A DNA stretch of 64,000 bases. Source: a bacterium. GTDB lineage: Bacteria; 4484-113; JAGGVC01. The stretch lies in assembly GCA_039961635.1 (NCBI GenBank), contig JABRWB010000041.1:73449-137448 (forward strand), given 5' to 3'. A program made the translations under genes and the position numbers. Each line of letters starts with the position of its first letter. Positions within the stretch are counted from its first letter, which is position 1. The notes below the pieces were generated by a model. The model was not told where the DNA came from and ran no database searches. It worked only from the letters and a program-made list of their open reading frames with translations. Positions 8,214-16,200 of the stretch are shown here, one piece after another.

Positions 8214-9743
8214 TCAAGCCGCGCCTTCGTCCGGCATTACGGGACCGTCCCAGTGCTTGATCATCCCGAAATACCTTGCGCAACATTCTTCGATGCTTTC
8301 TCCCTCCGGCGGATTATGGCACCTGAGACAGGACATTTTGTCGATTTTTTCGTCCAATTTTGTGACTGGGCCGCCCGATTCGGCCTCCTCGATATGCTTT
8401 TCCCATGCCCTGTAATGGCAGGTCGTGCATTGAAGCGAATACTGCCTGTCGTTTACGGAGTCGTATTCGACGTGGCACTTCACACATTCCTTGCTGAAGT
8501 TTTTCTTTTCGCTTTCCAACGTGGCCAATGCCGCCGAATGCCCGGTGGACTTCCATTTTTCGTACTGCTCCGGATGGCATTTTCTGCACTGTTCGGCGGA
8601 GACGAACTTTCCGCCGATCGGCTGAGCCTGGACAGAGTAGATTTCCTCTACTTTCGGGCGCCATTCGCTGACCAGAATCAGCTGAAGATCCTCCCTCGGC
8701 TTGTTGCTCATCTCGATCGGCACCTCTTCCTGTGAAACAAACAGGTTGCCTTCGCGTAAGTCGATGGAGGAAATTCCAAGATATTTGCCGTCCAGGAAAA
8801 CATTTTGCCAGTACTGTCCTTCCTGGGTTTTGCTGTGTCCGACGGAACCTTCCGACGATTTCGAATTGCCTGTAAGCCAGACTTTTATCTCCGGCAAGGC
8901 CTTCATTAAATTAACGATTTCTACATTTCCCGCCTCCACCATAGCTACCCAAAGGTCGGCCGAATCCTTGTTTAGCGCCACGAGCCGCTTTAGTGCATCG
9001 CGCATGGGAAGCGCGCGAAGGTTTTTCCAGCCCAGCCGCTCCACATACGACGGGTCGGTCGCCGAAACAATACCGATTCGAACGTTTCCAGATTTCAAAA
9101 TCAGGACAGGATTTGCCAGCCAATTCAATTTTTCGTTCGGCTCTTTGCCGGTCACGCTTTTGTAAAATTCCTCTGCAAGTATGCGATTTGACACGTCCTG
9201 CGCCCCCACTGAATCAAGAGCGGATTTGCGAATTAAATTTGTTCCGCCGCCTGCCAATAGAACATTCGAATTAACAAGCGGAAATTTCGCTTCGTCCGCC
9301 CACTTCGAAAGCTCTTCGATCCCGAAATTCAGCTCGCAATGGCCGACGTGCATTGCCGAGTATCCTATCTTGCTCATCATCTTGAGCATTATTTGGGCTT
9401 TGAATTTAGAGATGTCCGAATTGTCGGGCAACAGCCGCCCTCCATCCAGCGCAATTAGGCTTCTGCCGTAGTTGTTTCTATACGAATCCATCAAAGTACC
9501 GCGCCTCGGAAATCCGCCAAGGGGGCGCGAATCACACCCGCAGGATTCCAGTTTGCCGTTCGTATCGTAAGTGTACGCGATAAATAGCGCGTCCGGATTG
9601 AAATTTTTCGAAGCCAGCCCAGCTACAGCGGAGTCTCTGGTCAAAGCATCTTGCTCTTCATCATCCGCAGGATTGCAACCGAATAATGCGAATGCATACG
9701 CAACCGCGAACGCGGCCAGGAAGCAATGCCGAAAACTCCACAT
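8214..9743 (-). CDS. Multihaem c-type lipoprotein with metallophosphatase-like domain (paralogue 2)
   Basis: 509 residues from ATG 9743, chosen because GGGGAGG lies nine bases upstream; ATG 9749 is too close to that site. The signal peptide ends in the lipobox ALFGC. The N-terminal domain carries CGCDSRPLGGFPRRGTL and the C terminus has four CXXCH motifs (CRKCH, CVKCH, CTTCH, CLRCH), the same layout as the gene at 6548-8110. The two proteins align along nearly their whole length, so this is a tandem duplication. The metal-site region reads HVGHCELNFG, again not the usual GNHE form. It most likely works beside its paralogue in the envelope; the electron donor and acceptor are unknown. Confidence 0.88.
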   Translation of the reverse strand: MWSFRHCFLAAFAVAYAFALFGCNPADDEEQDALTRDSAVAGLASKNFNPDALFIAYTYDTNGKLESCGCDSRPLGGFPRRGTLMDSYRNNYGRSLIALDGGRLLPDNSDISKFKAQIMLKMMSKIGYSAMHVGHCELNFGIEELSKWADEAKFPLVNSNVLLAGGGTNLIRKSALDSVGAQDVSNRILAEEFYKSVTGKEPNEKLNWLANPVLILKSGNVRIGIVSATDPSYVERLGWKNLRALPMRDALKRLVALNKDSADLWVAMVEAGNVEIVNLMKALPEIKVWLTGNSKSSEGSVGHSKTQEGQYWQNVFLDGKYLGISSIDLREGNLFVSQEEVPIEMSNKPREDLQLILVSEWRPKVEEIYSVQAQPIGGKFVSAEQCRKCHPEQYEKWKSTGHSAALATLESEKKNFSKECVKCHVEYDSVNDRQYSLQCTTCHYRAWEKHIEEAESGGPVTKLDEKIDKMSCLRCHNPPEGESIEECCARYFGMIKHWDGPVMPDEGAA

Positions 9744-9784
9744 TTTCATCAACCTCCCCAAACCGGACGGAAATCCGTCCGTGG

Positions 9785-10243
9785 TTATTGCTCGATCCTG
9801 AAAACAAACTCGATCTCGACCGGTGCGTCAAGCGGCAGCGAAGGCGCGCCGAATGCGGATCTCGTGTGCTTTCCCGAATCGCCGAATACTTCGACCAAAA
9901 AATCGCTTGCGCCGTTCGCCACTTTGGCGTGCTCGATGAAATCCGGCGTGCTTGATACGATTGCACGAAGTGAAACAACTTCCCTAATAGCTTCGAGATT
10001 GCAGCCAAGCGCTTCCAAGACCAGCGACAAGGCATTCTCGGCGCAGATTCGCGCGCACATAGCACCTTGCTCCACCGAAAGCCCGCCGCCTAATTTGCCC
10101 GTTGCAACAAGCTTTCCGTCGCGCAGCGGAATAATTCCCGACGTGAATGCTAGGTCGCCTGTCCGTTTTACGAAAACGTAATTTCCGACCGGCGAAATGG
10201 GCGGCGGAAGCCGATCCTCAATCTCTTTCAGTCGCTGGTTCAT
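9785..10243 (-). CDS. RidA/YjgF family protein
   Basis: 152 residues. It shows the RidA fold pattern: VGNYVFVKRTGDLAFTSG near the N terminus, a central CARICAENAL, and the C-terminal RSAFGAPSLPLDAPVEIEF. RidA proteins deaminate reactive enamine/imine intermediates made by PLP enzymes; distant subgroups have other, often unknown, roles, and this one belongs to the longer YjgF-like subgroup. GAGGAG lies six bases before the ATG. It lies 41 bases upstream of the multihaem pair on the same strand and could share a transcript. A short GGGCAA/TTGCCC dyad at 10292-10305 lies between it and the glycosylase gene. Confidence 0.88.
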   Translation of the reverse strand: MNQRLKEIEDRLPPPISPVGNYVFVKRTGDLAFTSGIIPLRDGKLVATGKLGGGLSVEQGAMCARICAENALSLVLEALGCNLEAIREVVSLRAIVSSTPDFIEHAKVANGASDFLVEVFGDSGKHTRSAFGAPSLPLDAPVEIEFVFRIEQ

Positions 10244-10323
10244 CGGTAACTCCTCTGGCCTTGCGCCGCCTTATTTTACCTGTTTATATATGGGCAAAAT
10301 TGCCCGAATGGGTTTGATAGGTT

Positions 10324-10917
10324 TTATCTTTTCGGACCGCTGATTCGGGGATTCCCGATTTCGTAAAACCGCCATTCCAAGTCAGATTCCATTGACAAAC
10401 CGATTCTCTTGGAGCACCCGAGTATGGGACGATCGCCCGGTTTTCGTGGAAGCAGCCACAACGAGCCGTTCTCTTTATCCAAAAGGTTGATTCCGTTTTC
10501 CGCCCTTGTTATATCAAGTTCGCGGCATAACCTACCAGGACCGGCAAGATGATGCTGCTTCTTGTTTCCTCCATTGATTGCTAACGATGATCCCATTTTT
10601 GAATCGGCGAATTCAGCGGCTCGAATCAAGACTGCCGCACCGATCCCTTCCTTTTCCGCCACTACATTAAGGCAATGGTACATCCCGTATATAAAATAGA
10701 CGTATGCGAGCCCCGGCGCTCCGAACATCACTATGTTACGCGCTGTGGGGCCTTTGTATGCATGGCAGCCCGGTTCAGATTGGTGATAAGCCTCTGTTTC
10801 AATGATTTTGACCGTAACTTTTCGCCCCCTGAAGTTTCGAACTAGCCTGCAACCGATAAGTTTCTTCGCGGCTATCACAACGTCGCTGTCCAAAAACGCG
10901 AATTCCTGCTCGCTCAT
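10324..10917 (-). CDS. DNA-3-methyladenine glycosylase (AAG/MPG type)
   Basis: 197 residues. It matches the AAG/MPG family: KKLIGCRLVRN, then the catalytic-region motif IIETEAYHQSEPGCHAYKG, followed by TARNIVMFGAPGLAYVYF and YGMYHCLNVV. The enzyme excises alkylated and deaminated purines in base excision repair; the Glu in ETEAY is the expected base that activates water. Length is typical for the bacterial form. The start ATG at 10917 has no strong ribosome-binding site. It lies 22 bases after khpB on the same strand and may be the last gene of the rpmH operon. Confidence 0.95.
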   Translation of the reverse strand: MSEQEFAFLDSDVVIAAKKLIGCRLVRNFRGRKVTVKIIETEAYHQSEPGCHAYKGPTARNIVMFGAPGLAYVYFIYGMYHCLNVVAEKEGIGAAVLIRAAEFADSKMGSSLAINGGNKKQHHLAGPGRLCRELDITRAENGINLLDKENGSLWLLPRKPGDRPILGCSKRIGLSMESDLEWRFYEIGNPRISGPKR

Positions 10918-10939
10918 ATCATCGCTAAGGCGCTATAAA

Positions 10940-11590
10940 CTACCCGTCGTCATTGTCGTCTGACGGCACGCCCAACGCGCCGGAAAACGATTTTGGAGCT
11001 ATATAGAGCGTCCTGTCCTTGCCTTTTCCTGAGCTTACAGACGTAAGATAAGGGTGGTTCGCAAGGAATTTGTGAATCACCTTTCGCTCCTTGGGAAGAA
11101 GATTAGGTAGCGGTCGCGGCTTGTGATCTTTTTCTATTTCCCTGATTAAGCTTTTTGCCGCACGAATCAGCGCTGCTTCGCGCCTTTCCCTATAACCGTC
11201 CACATCGAGAGTCAAGATCCTGTTTAAGGCGAATTGTCGGTTGAAAATTACCGATATAATAAGCTCCAGAGCATCCAATGTGGCGCCATGATGTCCGACA
11301 AGCAATCCGCTTTTCTTTGTTCTGATGGAAACCAAAAATTCGGAATAATCCTTCGATGGCTTGACAAAAACCCTGGCGCGGTTGTCCATACGCTTTATGA
11401 CATAATCAGCAACCTGATTTGCCAAGGCCTCCACCTGCTCGAGAGCGTAGGCGAAATATTCCGTGTAATCGTCGCGTTCGATTTTGTCTATAATTATCGC
11501 GAGTTGGCCGAAATGATCCTGCGCCAATTTGCGCGCTTCGGCATCGCTTTCGCCGCGCCACTTGAAAACCTCAAGTTGAAGTATGTCCAT
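10940..11590 (-). CDS. khpB: RNA-binding protein KhpB (Jag, SpoIIIJ-associated)
   Basis: 216 residues. An N-terminal part (about 1-70) precedes a KH domain with the GLLVGHHGATLDALELI loop at about residues 112-130 and a C-terminal R3H domain with the expected LLPKERKVIHKFL. KhpB binds RNA and in Gram-positive bacteria acts with KhpA on cell-wall and division control. It is normally encoded after yidC, as here (8 bases between them). A G-rich site precedes the ATG. The acidic tail ends in DDNDDG. Confidence 0.93.
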   Translation of the reverse strand: MDILQLEVFKWRGESDAEARKLAQDHFGQLAIIIDKIERDDYTEYFAYALEQVEALANQVADYVIKRMDNRARVFVKPSKDYSEFLVSIRTKKSGLLVGHHGATLDALELIISVIFNRQFALNRILTLDVDGYRERREAALIRAAKSLIREIEKDHKPRPLPNLLPKERKVIHKFLANHPYLTSVSSGKGKDRTLYIAPKSFSGALGVPSDDNDDG

Positions 11591-11598
11591 CGGCCCCC

Positions 11599-12672
11599 TC
11601 AGCGCCTGCGGCGCTTGCGCTTCGGCTTGGGATACAAAGCTTCGGGCGGCGCCGCACCGTTTATTTTAGCATCATGGGTTGTTGAGTCCTCGTCCGGCTT
11701 ATCGGATTGGCTGGATGGCTCACCGTTGGAAGGCGGTTTGGACTTGGAGGCAGGTTCGCGCGGTTCGGGTTTTATCAGCTTTTCGTATAGGGAATCCAGA
11801 TCCTTAGCCTTGATTTGAGGGATGACGGAATTCATGATGAAAGTGTATTCGAAAATGGACCAAACGTTTTGGGTGATGAAGTAAATCATCGCCCCAGCCG
11901 GAATGATCATCGAAAATATGACGATGATGATCGTCATTGCGTTCTGGTTCATCATCTGTTTTGGCGGCTCTGCGGCTACTCCGGGAATGGTCACCTTTGG
12001 CATTTTCGCTTGGTATTTCTTCATTATGAACTGATAATACAGCGACGAGGCGATATAACCTAACACGATGGCGAAAGCGGGAAAGTACAGATTAATCTCA
12101 TTTGTCCCCAGCGTGAAGTTGAATATGGCCGGATCGCTAAAATCCACATGCCCACCGTTTTGCCTCATTCCAAGCGCAAACTTAGGCAGCGCGGAATATA
12201 TCAGCTGAATTCCCAGAAACTTTGCATCTCCGAAAACCGAAGGATTGTATAGCGCGCGGATTACCGCGAACAAAATCGGCATCTGAATCAAAAGCGGCAA
12301 ACAGCCGGCCAACGGGTTGATTTTGAGCTCCTGGTAAAGCGCCATCACCTTTTTGTTCAGCGTTTCTTTGTCGGCCTTGAAATGCTCGCTCAACGCCTTC
12401 TGCATCGGGGCCAGCACCTGCATCCAGGCCATTCCGGTGAATTGCGTGACGGTCAGCCTGAAAAGGCTGAGCTTCACCAATACAGCAACGGAAATTATCG
12501 CAATCCCCCAGCTGCCGGTGTAGGAGGATATTGAAACAATGATCAAGATAAACAAGTCCACCAGCCATCCGGTCATACCCGGAGTGACGGTATGCGGCGT
12601 GACACCTTCCGGGAACGGACCCATAGGGCCGTTGGCCAGAATCAGCGCCAAATCAGAAATGGGCAAAATCAT
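11599..12672 (-). CDS. yidC: Membrane protein insertase YidC (short form)
   Basis: 357 residues. It has the Oxa1/YidC core: VKLSLFRLTVTQFTGMAWMQ, then NPLAGCLPLLIQMPILFAV, and later membrane segments around IPAGAMIYFITQNVWSIFEY. The large periplasmic domain of proteobacterial YidC is missing; the form resembles that of Gram-positives and cyanobacteria. It inserts proteins into the inner membrane with or without Sec. The positively charged C-terminal tail (KPKRKRRRR) fits ribosome contact. It follows yidD by 15 bases and precedes khpB by 8. Confidence 0.95.
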   Translation of the reverse strand: MILPISDLALILANGPMGPFPEGVTPHTVTPGMTGWLVDLFILIIVSISSYTGSWGIAIISVAVLVKLSLFRLTVTQFTGMAWMQVLAPMQKALSEHFKADKETLNKKVMALYQELKINPLAGCLPLLIQMPILFAVIRALYNPSVFGDAKFLGIQLIYSALPKFALGMRQNGGHVDFSDPAIFNFTLGTNEINLYFPAFAIVLGYIASSLYYQFIMKKYQAKMPKVTIPGVAAEPPKQMMNQNAMTIIIVIFSMIIPAGAMIYFITQNVWSIFEYTFIMNSVIPQIKAKDLDSLYEKLIKPEPREPASKSKPPSNGEPSSQSDKPDEDSTTHDAKINGAAPPEALYPKPKRKRRRR

Positions 12673-12687
12673 CTGTTTTCGATATCC

Positions 12688-12900
12688 TTAAGGAACGGGA
12701 TCATAGCCGCCGGGATGCCAAGGATGACATCTAAGCAGCCTTTTGACGGCAAGCCAGCTTCCCCTTATAGCTCCGTATTTCTCAATTGCCTCCAGAGCGT
12801 AGGCGCTGCATGTGGGCGAATATCTGCAAGACGGGGGTGTGAGCGGCGATATCCTTTTTTGGTAAAAACGAATCATGAATAAGAGAAGTCGCTTGCCCAT
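12688..12900 (-). CDS. yidD: Membrane protein insertion efficiency factor YidD
   Basis: 70 residues from ATG 12900. The family signature is complete: [34 protein letters not shown], and [16 protein letters not shown] at the C terminus. YidD is a small membrane-associated protein that helps Sec/YidC-dependent insertion. The ATG lies one base after the rnpA stop, which suggests translational coupling; a GTG at 12918 inside rnpA is a less likely alternative. Confidence 0.93.
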   Translation of the reverse strand: MGKRLLLFMIRFYQKRISPLTPPSCRYSPTCSAYALEAIEKYGAIRGSWLAVKRLLRCHPWHPGGYDPVP

Positions 12901-12901
12901 T

Positions 12902-13240
12902 TCAGGATACGGGCACACCCGCTCGCTTTGCCAAATCAGCCGCCGCGATCTTTAAATCTCTAAATCCAACAAAAGATATATCCGAGTTCACGTAAACGAC
13001 GATATCCGCGGAAAGCTGCTTTCCGGATAACAGCTCGGCAAACGCCTGCCGGATTCGTCTTCTGATTTTGTTCCTCTTCACGGCCGAACCAGCTCCTTTT
13101 GTTACCATGATTCCGAGCCGTGGTTCGCCTTCCTCCTTTTTGAGCACATGTATTCTCATAAAGTCGCTTCTCACGGTCTTTCCGAGCCTCATAACCCTCG
13201 AAAATCCATACGCGCCCCGGAGAGAAGGAAGCGATTTCAT
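12902..13240 (-). CDS. rnpA: Ribonuclease P protein component
   Basis: 112 residues. It has the conserved RNA-binding helix [13 protein letters not shown] and the N-terminal aromatic/substrate cleft region. RnpA binds RNase P RNA and helps mature tRNA 5' ends. Its ATG follows directly on the rpmH stop (TAAATG), the classic rpmH-rnpA coupling. Confidence 0.95.
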   Translation of the reverse strand: MKSLPSLRGAYGFSRVMRLGKTVRSDFMRIHVLKKEEGEPRLGIMVTKGAGSAVKRNKIRRRIRQAFAELLSGKQLSADIVVYVNSDISFVGFRDLKIAAADLAKRAGVPVS

Positions 13241-13375
13241 TTACACCGCTAGCTTCTTCCTTCCGTGTGCCCGGCGGCGCGCCAATACCCGCCTTCCGCC
13301 CGGTGATGCAGACCGGGAGCGGAAGCCGTGCTTCCTTAACCTCTTCGTCTTTTTGGGTTGATACGTCTGCTTCAT
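13241..13375 (-). CDS. rpmH: 50S ribosomal protein L34
   Basis: 44 residues: it starts [20 protein letters not shown] and continues with [19 protein letters not shown], the full bL34 pattern. Very basic and of usual length. It is the first gene of the minus-strand operon rpmH-rnpA-yidD-yidC-khpB. A longer in-frame reading exists upstream but has no similarity to anything and crosses the promoter, so I start at ATG 13375. dnaA, which often lies next to rpmH, is not here. Confidence 0.96.
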   Translation of the reverse strand: MKQTYQPKKTKRLRKHGFRSRSASPGGRRVLARRRAHGRKKLAV

Positions 13376-13425
13376 TACACACCACTTCCGATGAGAATTG
13401 GCGCAAGGCCGAAAATCGAACGGGT

Positions 13426-13454
13426 AGAATAGCACTTTTGATTCCTTGGCGCAA
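13426..13454 (-). promoter_or_regulatory. Candidate promoter of the rpmH operon
   Basis: On the minus strand, TTGCGC (13454-13449), a 17-base spacer and TATTCT (13431-13426), about 50 bases before the rpmH start. Confidence 0.45.
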
Positions 13455-13506
13455 ATCCCAAATTTGCTTAGCGGTATAAGCGGATGGGGGTCAAAGCATC
13501 CGGTGA

Positions 13507-13512
13507 TAAAAT
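13507..13512 (+). promoter_or_regulatory. -10 hexamer of a probably leaderless transcript
   Basis: TAAAAT ends six bases before ATG 13519; no ribosome-binding site lies between. No clear -35 element is seen. Confidence 0.4.
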
Positions 13513-13518
13513 AAGTTG

Positions 13519-14553
13519 ATGAAGAAATACAATCTCGCCGCTCTTGCGGGAGCGGTTTTGACATTTGCGGTTTCGCTGGCATCGGGTCCATTGTACGGCT
13601 CTCAAGCCGGAGGTCTTGATCGGTCAATTCTCGAAGCATCGGCCATAAACGTAGAGATTGAGCTGCCGACCGATATGCCAACGCTAACTTGGCTTAAGCG
13701 CGGGCCAATGAGATTCGGCGAGCAGGAGCTGGTCGACAAGTTCTTTAAGAAAGGGACAACCAGCACTGCAAAGCAGATTTACTCACCGATTTACGGGGAT
13801 GGCAAGCTTTACAGCGATTCCGGAGGGAGAACCCTGCGTGTGTTCAAGTACGGCTTCGAGTTCGATGCCAATCCCGCAAAAATCGAACGCGTGCTGACAC
13901 TGAACGAAAGGGGCGACAAATCCTACGTTTACTCCGTGGAGGAAGGTAAGCTTGCCGCTTTGAAATTCACAAGCACGTACATCGGCGAAATGCCTGCACA
14001 GGCGAAAGAAATGAGCGTGAAGCAGTCCGCCATAATCGGGGAAGAGGCCGACGGTTTGTTCGTTTTAACAACAAATAAGTATTTCAGAGGTGTGCAGTTA
14101 CTGGACGATTACATACAGGTTGTTTTGGATTCGAACAGAAGCCTTGTGAATTTCGCCTATTTTTGGGACGACGAACTTGCCCCCGGTCCCGGAGTACCTG
14201 ATAAAAAAATAATAGACGCAGGATTCGCCGTGAATCAGGCCAAGCGCTGGGTTATCCAGCAGGCAGGCGGCCAAACATTTACCGATCGAAGCGCCACGGT
14301 AACGAACATCCCGTATTTGACGCTTATCAACATGAAGCTGGGCTACGTAAATTTGCGGGGAGATTACATTACGGTAGTTCCTGCTTGGTTGCTGATGTGC
14401 CGGTGGCAGCACCGCGTGGATATGGAAGTCGGCGAGATGGAGTCTGTCCTTCCAAAGCAACATCCACTTCAAAAAAGATTCATCCAGTATTTGGAGCATT
14501 TCGACTATTACATAGCGATCGAAGCGCTTACCGGAAAGCCGACCATGCTTTAA
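13519..14553 (+). CDS. Secreted protein of unknown function
   Basis: 344 residues that I do not recognise. The N terminus is a typical signal peptide ([20 protein letters not shown] then SGPLYGSQA), so it is exported. The rest is a mixed, mostly beta-type soluble sequence with no cysteine pairs and no repeats that I can see; [12 protein letters not shown] and [17 protein letters not shown] are distinctive stretches that could serve as search probes. ATG 13519 is preferred over TTG 13516. It is divergent from rpmH and is followed after 54 bases by the ClpN-MshEN gene. Confidence 0.7.
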   Translation: MKKYNLAALAGAVLTFAVSLASGPLYGSQAGGLDRSILEASAINVEIELPTDMPTLTWLKRGPMRFGEQELVDKFFKKGTTSTAKQIYSPIYGDGKLYSDSGGRTLRVFKYGFEFDANPAKIERVLTLNERGDKSYVYSVEEGKLAALKFTSTYIGEMPAQAKEMSVKQSAIIGEEADGLFVLTTNKYFRGVQLLDDYIQVVLDSNRSLVNFAYFWDDELAPGPGVPDKKIIDAGFAVNQAKRWVIQQAGGQTFTDRSATVTNIPYLTLINMKLGYVNLRGDYITVVPAWLLMCRWQHRVDMEVGEMESVLPKQHPLQKRFIQYLEHFDYYIAIEALTGKPTML

Positions 14554-14573
14554 TATCGTACTTCTCTCGGTGT

Positions 14574-14579
14574 TATAAT
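14574..14579 (+). promoter_or_regulatory. -10 hexamer upstream of the ClpN-MshEN gene
   Basis: A perfect TATAAT. If used, transcription would start near 14586, which rules out the in-frame ATG at 14578 and supports the ATG at 14608. No good -35 element is seen. Confidence 0.4.
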
Positions 14580-14607
14580 GGGCCGATCCCACTTTTCCGG
14601 CGGCGCG

Positions 14608-16131
14608 ATGGATTATCTCGATTACTTCGGCCCCTCGGCCAAGGCGGTTCTGGACCGCGCCCGTTCATTGGCTGATTTGCACGGGCACGGTGAAATAGAA
14701 CCAGAGCACGTCCTCCTTGCGATTGTCCAAAGCCCCGAATCCAAGGCGGGGAATTTGCTCCGCTCCTTTTGCCAGGATTTGGGTCCGCTTGAGCTTCGAC
14801 TAAAAAGCCTTTTGGCGAGAAACAAAGCGCGAGATGTTCCTTCCGGCCGACCTTCTTTTTCCCGACGCACGACTTTGCTGATGGGTCAAGCGTTTAAAGA
14901 AAAAACCCGCTCGGGATCCGGTGAGATTTCCACGGTGCACTTGCTCCTTGCGATGGACTTCGAGCGCTTTTCCGAACTGTCGAAGGTTCTGGAGGATCTC
15001 GAAATTAGCTCAGATCTGATTAGGATGTGGTTGACATCTCCCGGGTGGAACAACGGTATTGAAGATTCTGTAATTGATCATGGCAAAACTAATTCTTTGG
15101 CAAAACAGTTCCGTCAACCAGTTGCGCATTATGGCCCCGCGCTTTCGTTAATCTTTCTGACAGCGGAATCGCGTACTGCGTTCGCGATTGGGCAGGCGCT
15201 TTCCGAACGGCTTTCTCTGACGCCGGGCCGTGTATTGCCTGAAGAAATTATTTCGGCCGTTCTTTCAAACGCGATCAAAGAATCCGATCCGCTAGTCGAC
15301 GATCTTGAATCCATTGGTATCGATTCCAAGTGGTGCTATTTGAGGCTGAAAACCTACACGCAGCGACAGGCACTCAAAGCCGGTCAAAAGGATGCCGATA
15401 AGTCTGAACCGTACACATGGAAGAAGCTTGGAGATATCTTAATTCTCCTCGGCTCGATTACCCCGGACCAATTGGATCAGGCTTTACTTGTCCAGAAAGA
15501 GCGCGGTAAACGCCTTGGCGAAACGCTGGTAGATCTGGGTTATTGCTCCGGTGAAGCTGTTGCAAAGGGACTTGCGCTCCAGCTTGGAATCGAGTTTTTT
15601 AATCCGGAAACCGCCGGATTCGACGGCAACGCGCTGAAATGTATGTCTAAAAGCGATGCCGCCAGATTGCGTGCCTTGCCCTATCTTTTGGTTGATGAAA
15701 ACGAGTTGCTTGTTATAGTATCGGATCCGCACAATAAGGAAATATTGCGCGAAATCGAAGAGGTTACCGGAAAGGCGGTTATACCCATTATCGGCACTGA
15801 AGGCGATATCGCCGAAATGATCGCAAACCTTGAAGGGTTGAAAATCCGTTCCAAGGAAGAATGGGAGCTGACAACTCAAAAAGCCTTTTCTGCGGCGGCC
15901 AAAGGTTCTCATGAAGAACTTGACCTGCGCTGGCCTTTTGTCCGCTTTTGGACAAAAGCAATGGATTTGGCGGTGCAATCAGGTTCCCCCGATGTGACTT
16001 CCTCTATTTTGTTCAGTGCGTTTCTAAGTTCAGACAGCGAGGTTTCAGGTCAGATAAGGCGCAAGTTTTCAGTTAAGGCAGAGGACATCCAGCAGCTTGC
16101 CCAGGGAGCGGCAAACGATGAGATCGTTTAA
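14608..16131 (+). CDS. ClpN-domain/MshEN-domain fusion protein without ATPase
   Basis: 507 residues. Clp N-terminal-type helical repeats lie at about 5-75 (FGPSAKAVLDRARSLADLHG, EPEHVLLAIVQ) and 80-145 (ISTVHLLLAM), with a third Clp-like helical block near 160-260 and a possible fourth at the C terminus. Between them, at about 275-400, is a MshEN/GspE N-terminal domain with both half motifs, LGDILILLGSITPDQLDQAL and RLGETLVDLGY. MshEN domains of this motif bind c-di-GMP in known cases; ClpN domains bind adaptors or unfolded substrates. There is no Walker motif, so it is not a chaperone by itself. Role as a c-di-GMP-responsive adaptor is inference. Confidence 0.8.
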   Translation: MDYLDYFGPSAKAVLDRARSLADLHGHGEIEPEHVLLAIVQSPESKAGNLLRSFCQDLGPLELRLKSLLARNKARDVPSGRPSFSRRTTLLMGQAFKEKTRSGSGEISTVHLLLAMDFERFSELSKVLEDLEISSDLIRMWLTSPGWNNGIEDSVIDHGKTNSLAKQFRQPVAHYGPALSLIFLTAESRTAFAIGQALSERLSLTPGRVLPEEIISAVLSNAIKESDPLVDDLESIGIDSKWCYLRLKTYTQRQALKAGQKDADKSEPYTWKKLGDILILLGSITPDQLDQALLVQKERGKRLGETLVDLGYCSGEAVAKGLALQLGIEFFNPETAGFDGNALKCMSKSDAARLRALPYLLVDENELLVIVSDPHNKEILREIEEVTGKAVIPIIGTEGDIAEMIANLEGLKIRSKEEWELTTQKAFSAAAKGSHEELDLRWPFVRFWTKAMDLAVQSGSPDVTSSILFSAFLSSDSEVSGQIRRKFSVKAEDIQQLAQGAANDEIV

Positions 16132-16188
16132 AGCCTCATTTGGCAGCATTTGACCCGGCAAAACAAGAATAACCTGACCCGCCACAGG

Positions 16189-16194
16189 TAGAAT
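16189..16194 (+). promoter_or_regulatory. -10 hexamer of a probably leaderless mnmA transcript
   Basis: TAGAAT ends six bases before the GTG at 16201; no ribosome-binding site is present. Confidence 0.45.
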
Positions 16195-16200
16195 AATCCC

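Noticed and set aside
13376-13515. Replication origin next to rpmH
   Set aside because: No TTATCCACA-type boxes or AT-rich unwinding tract seen; no dnaA.
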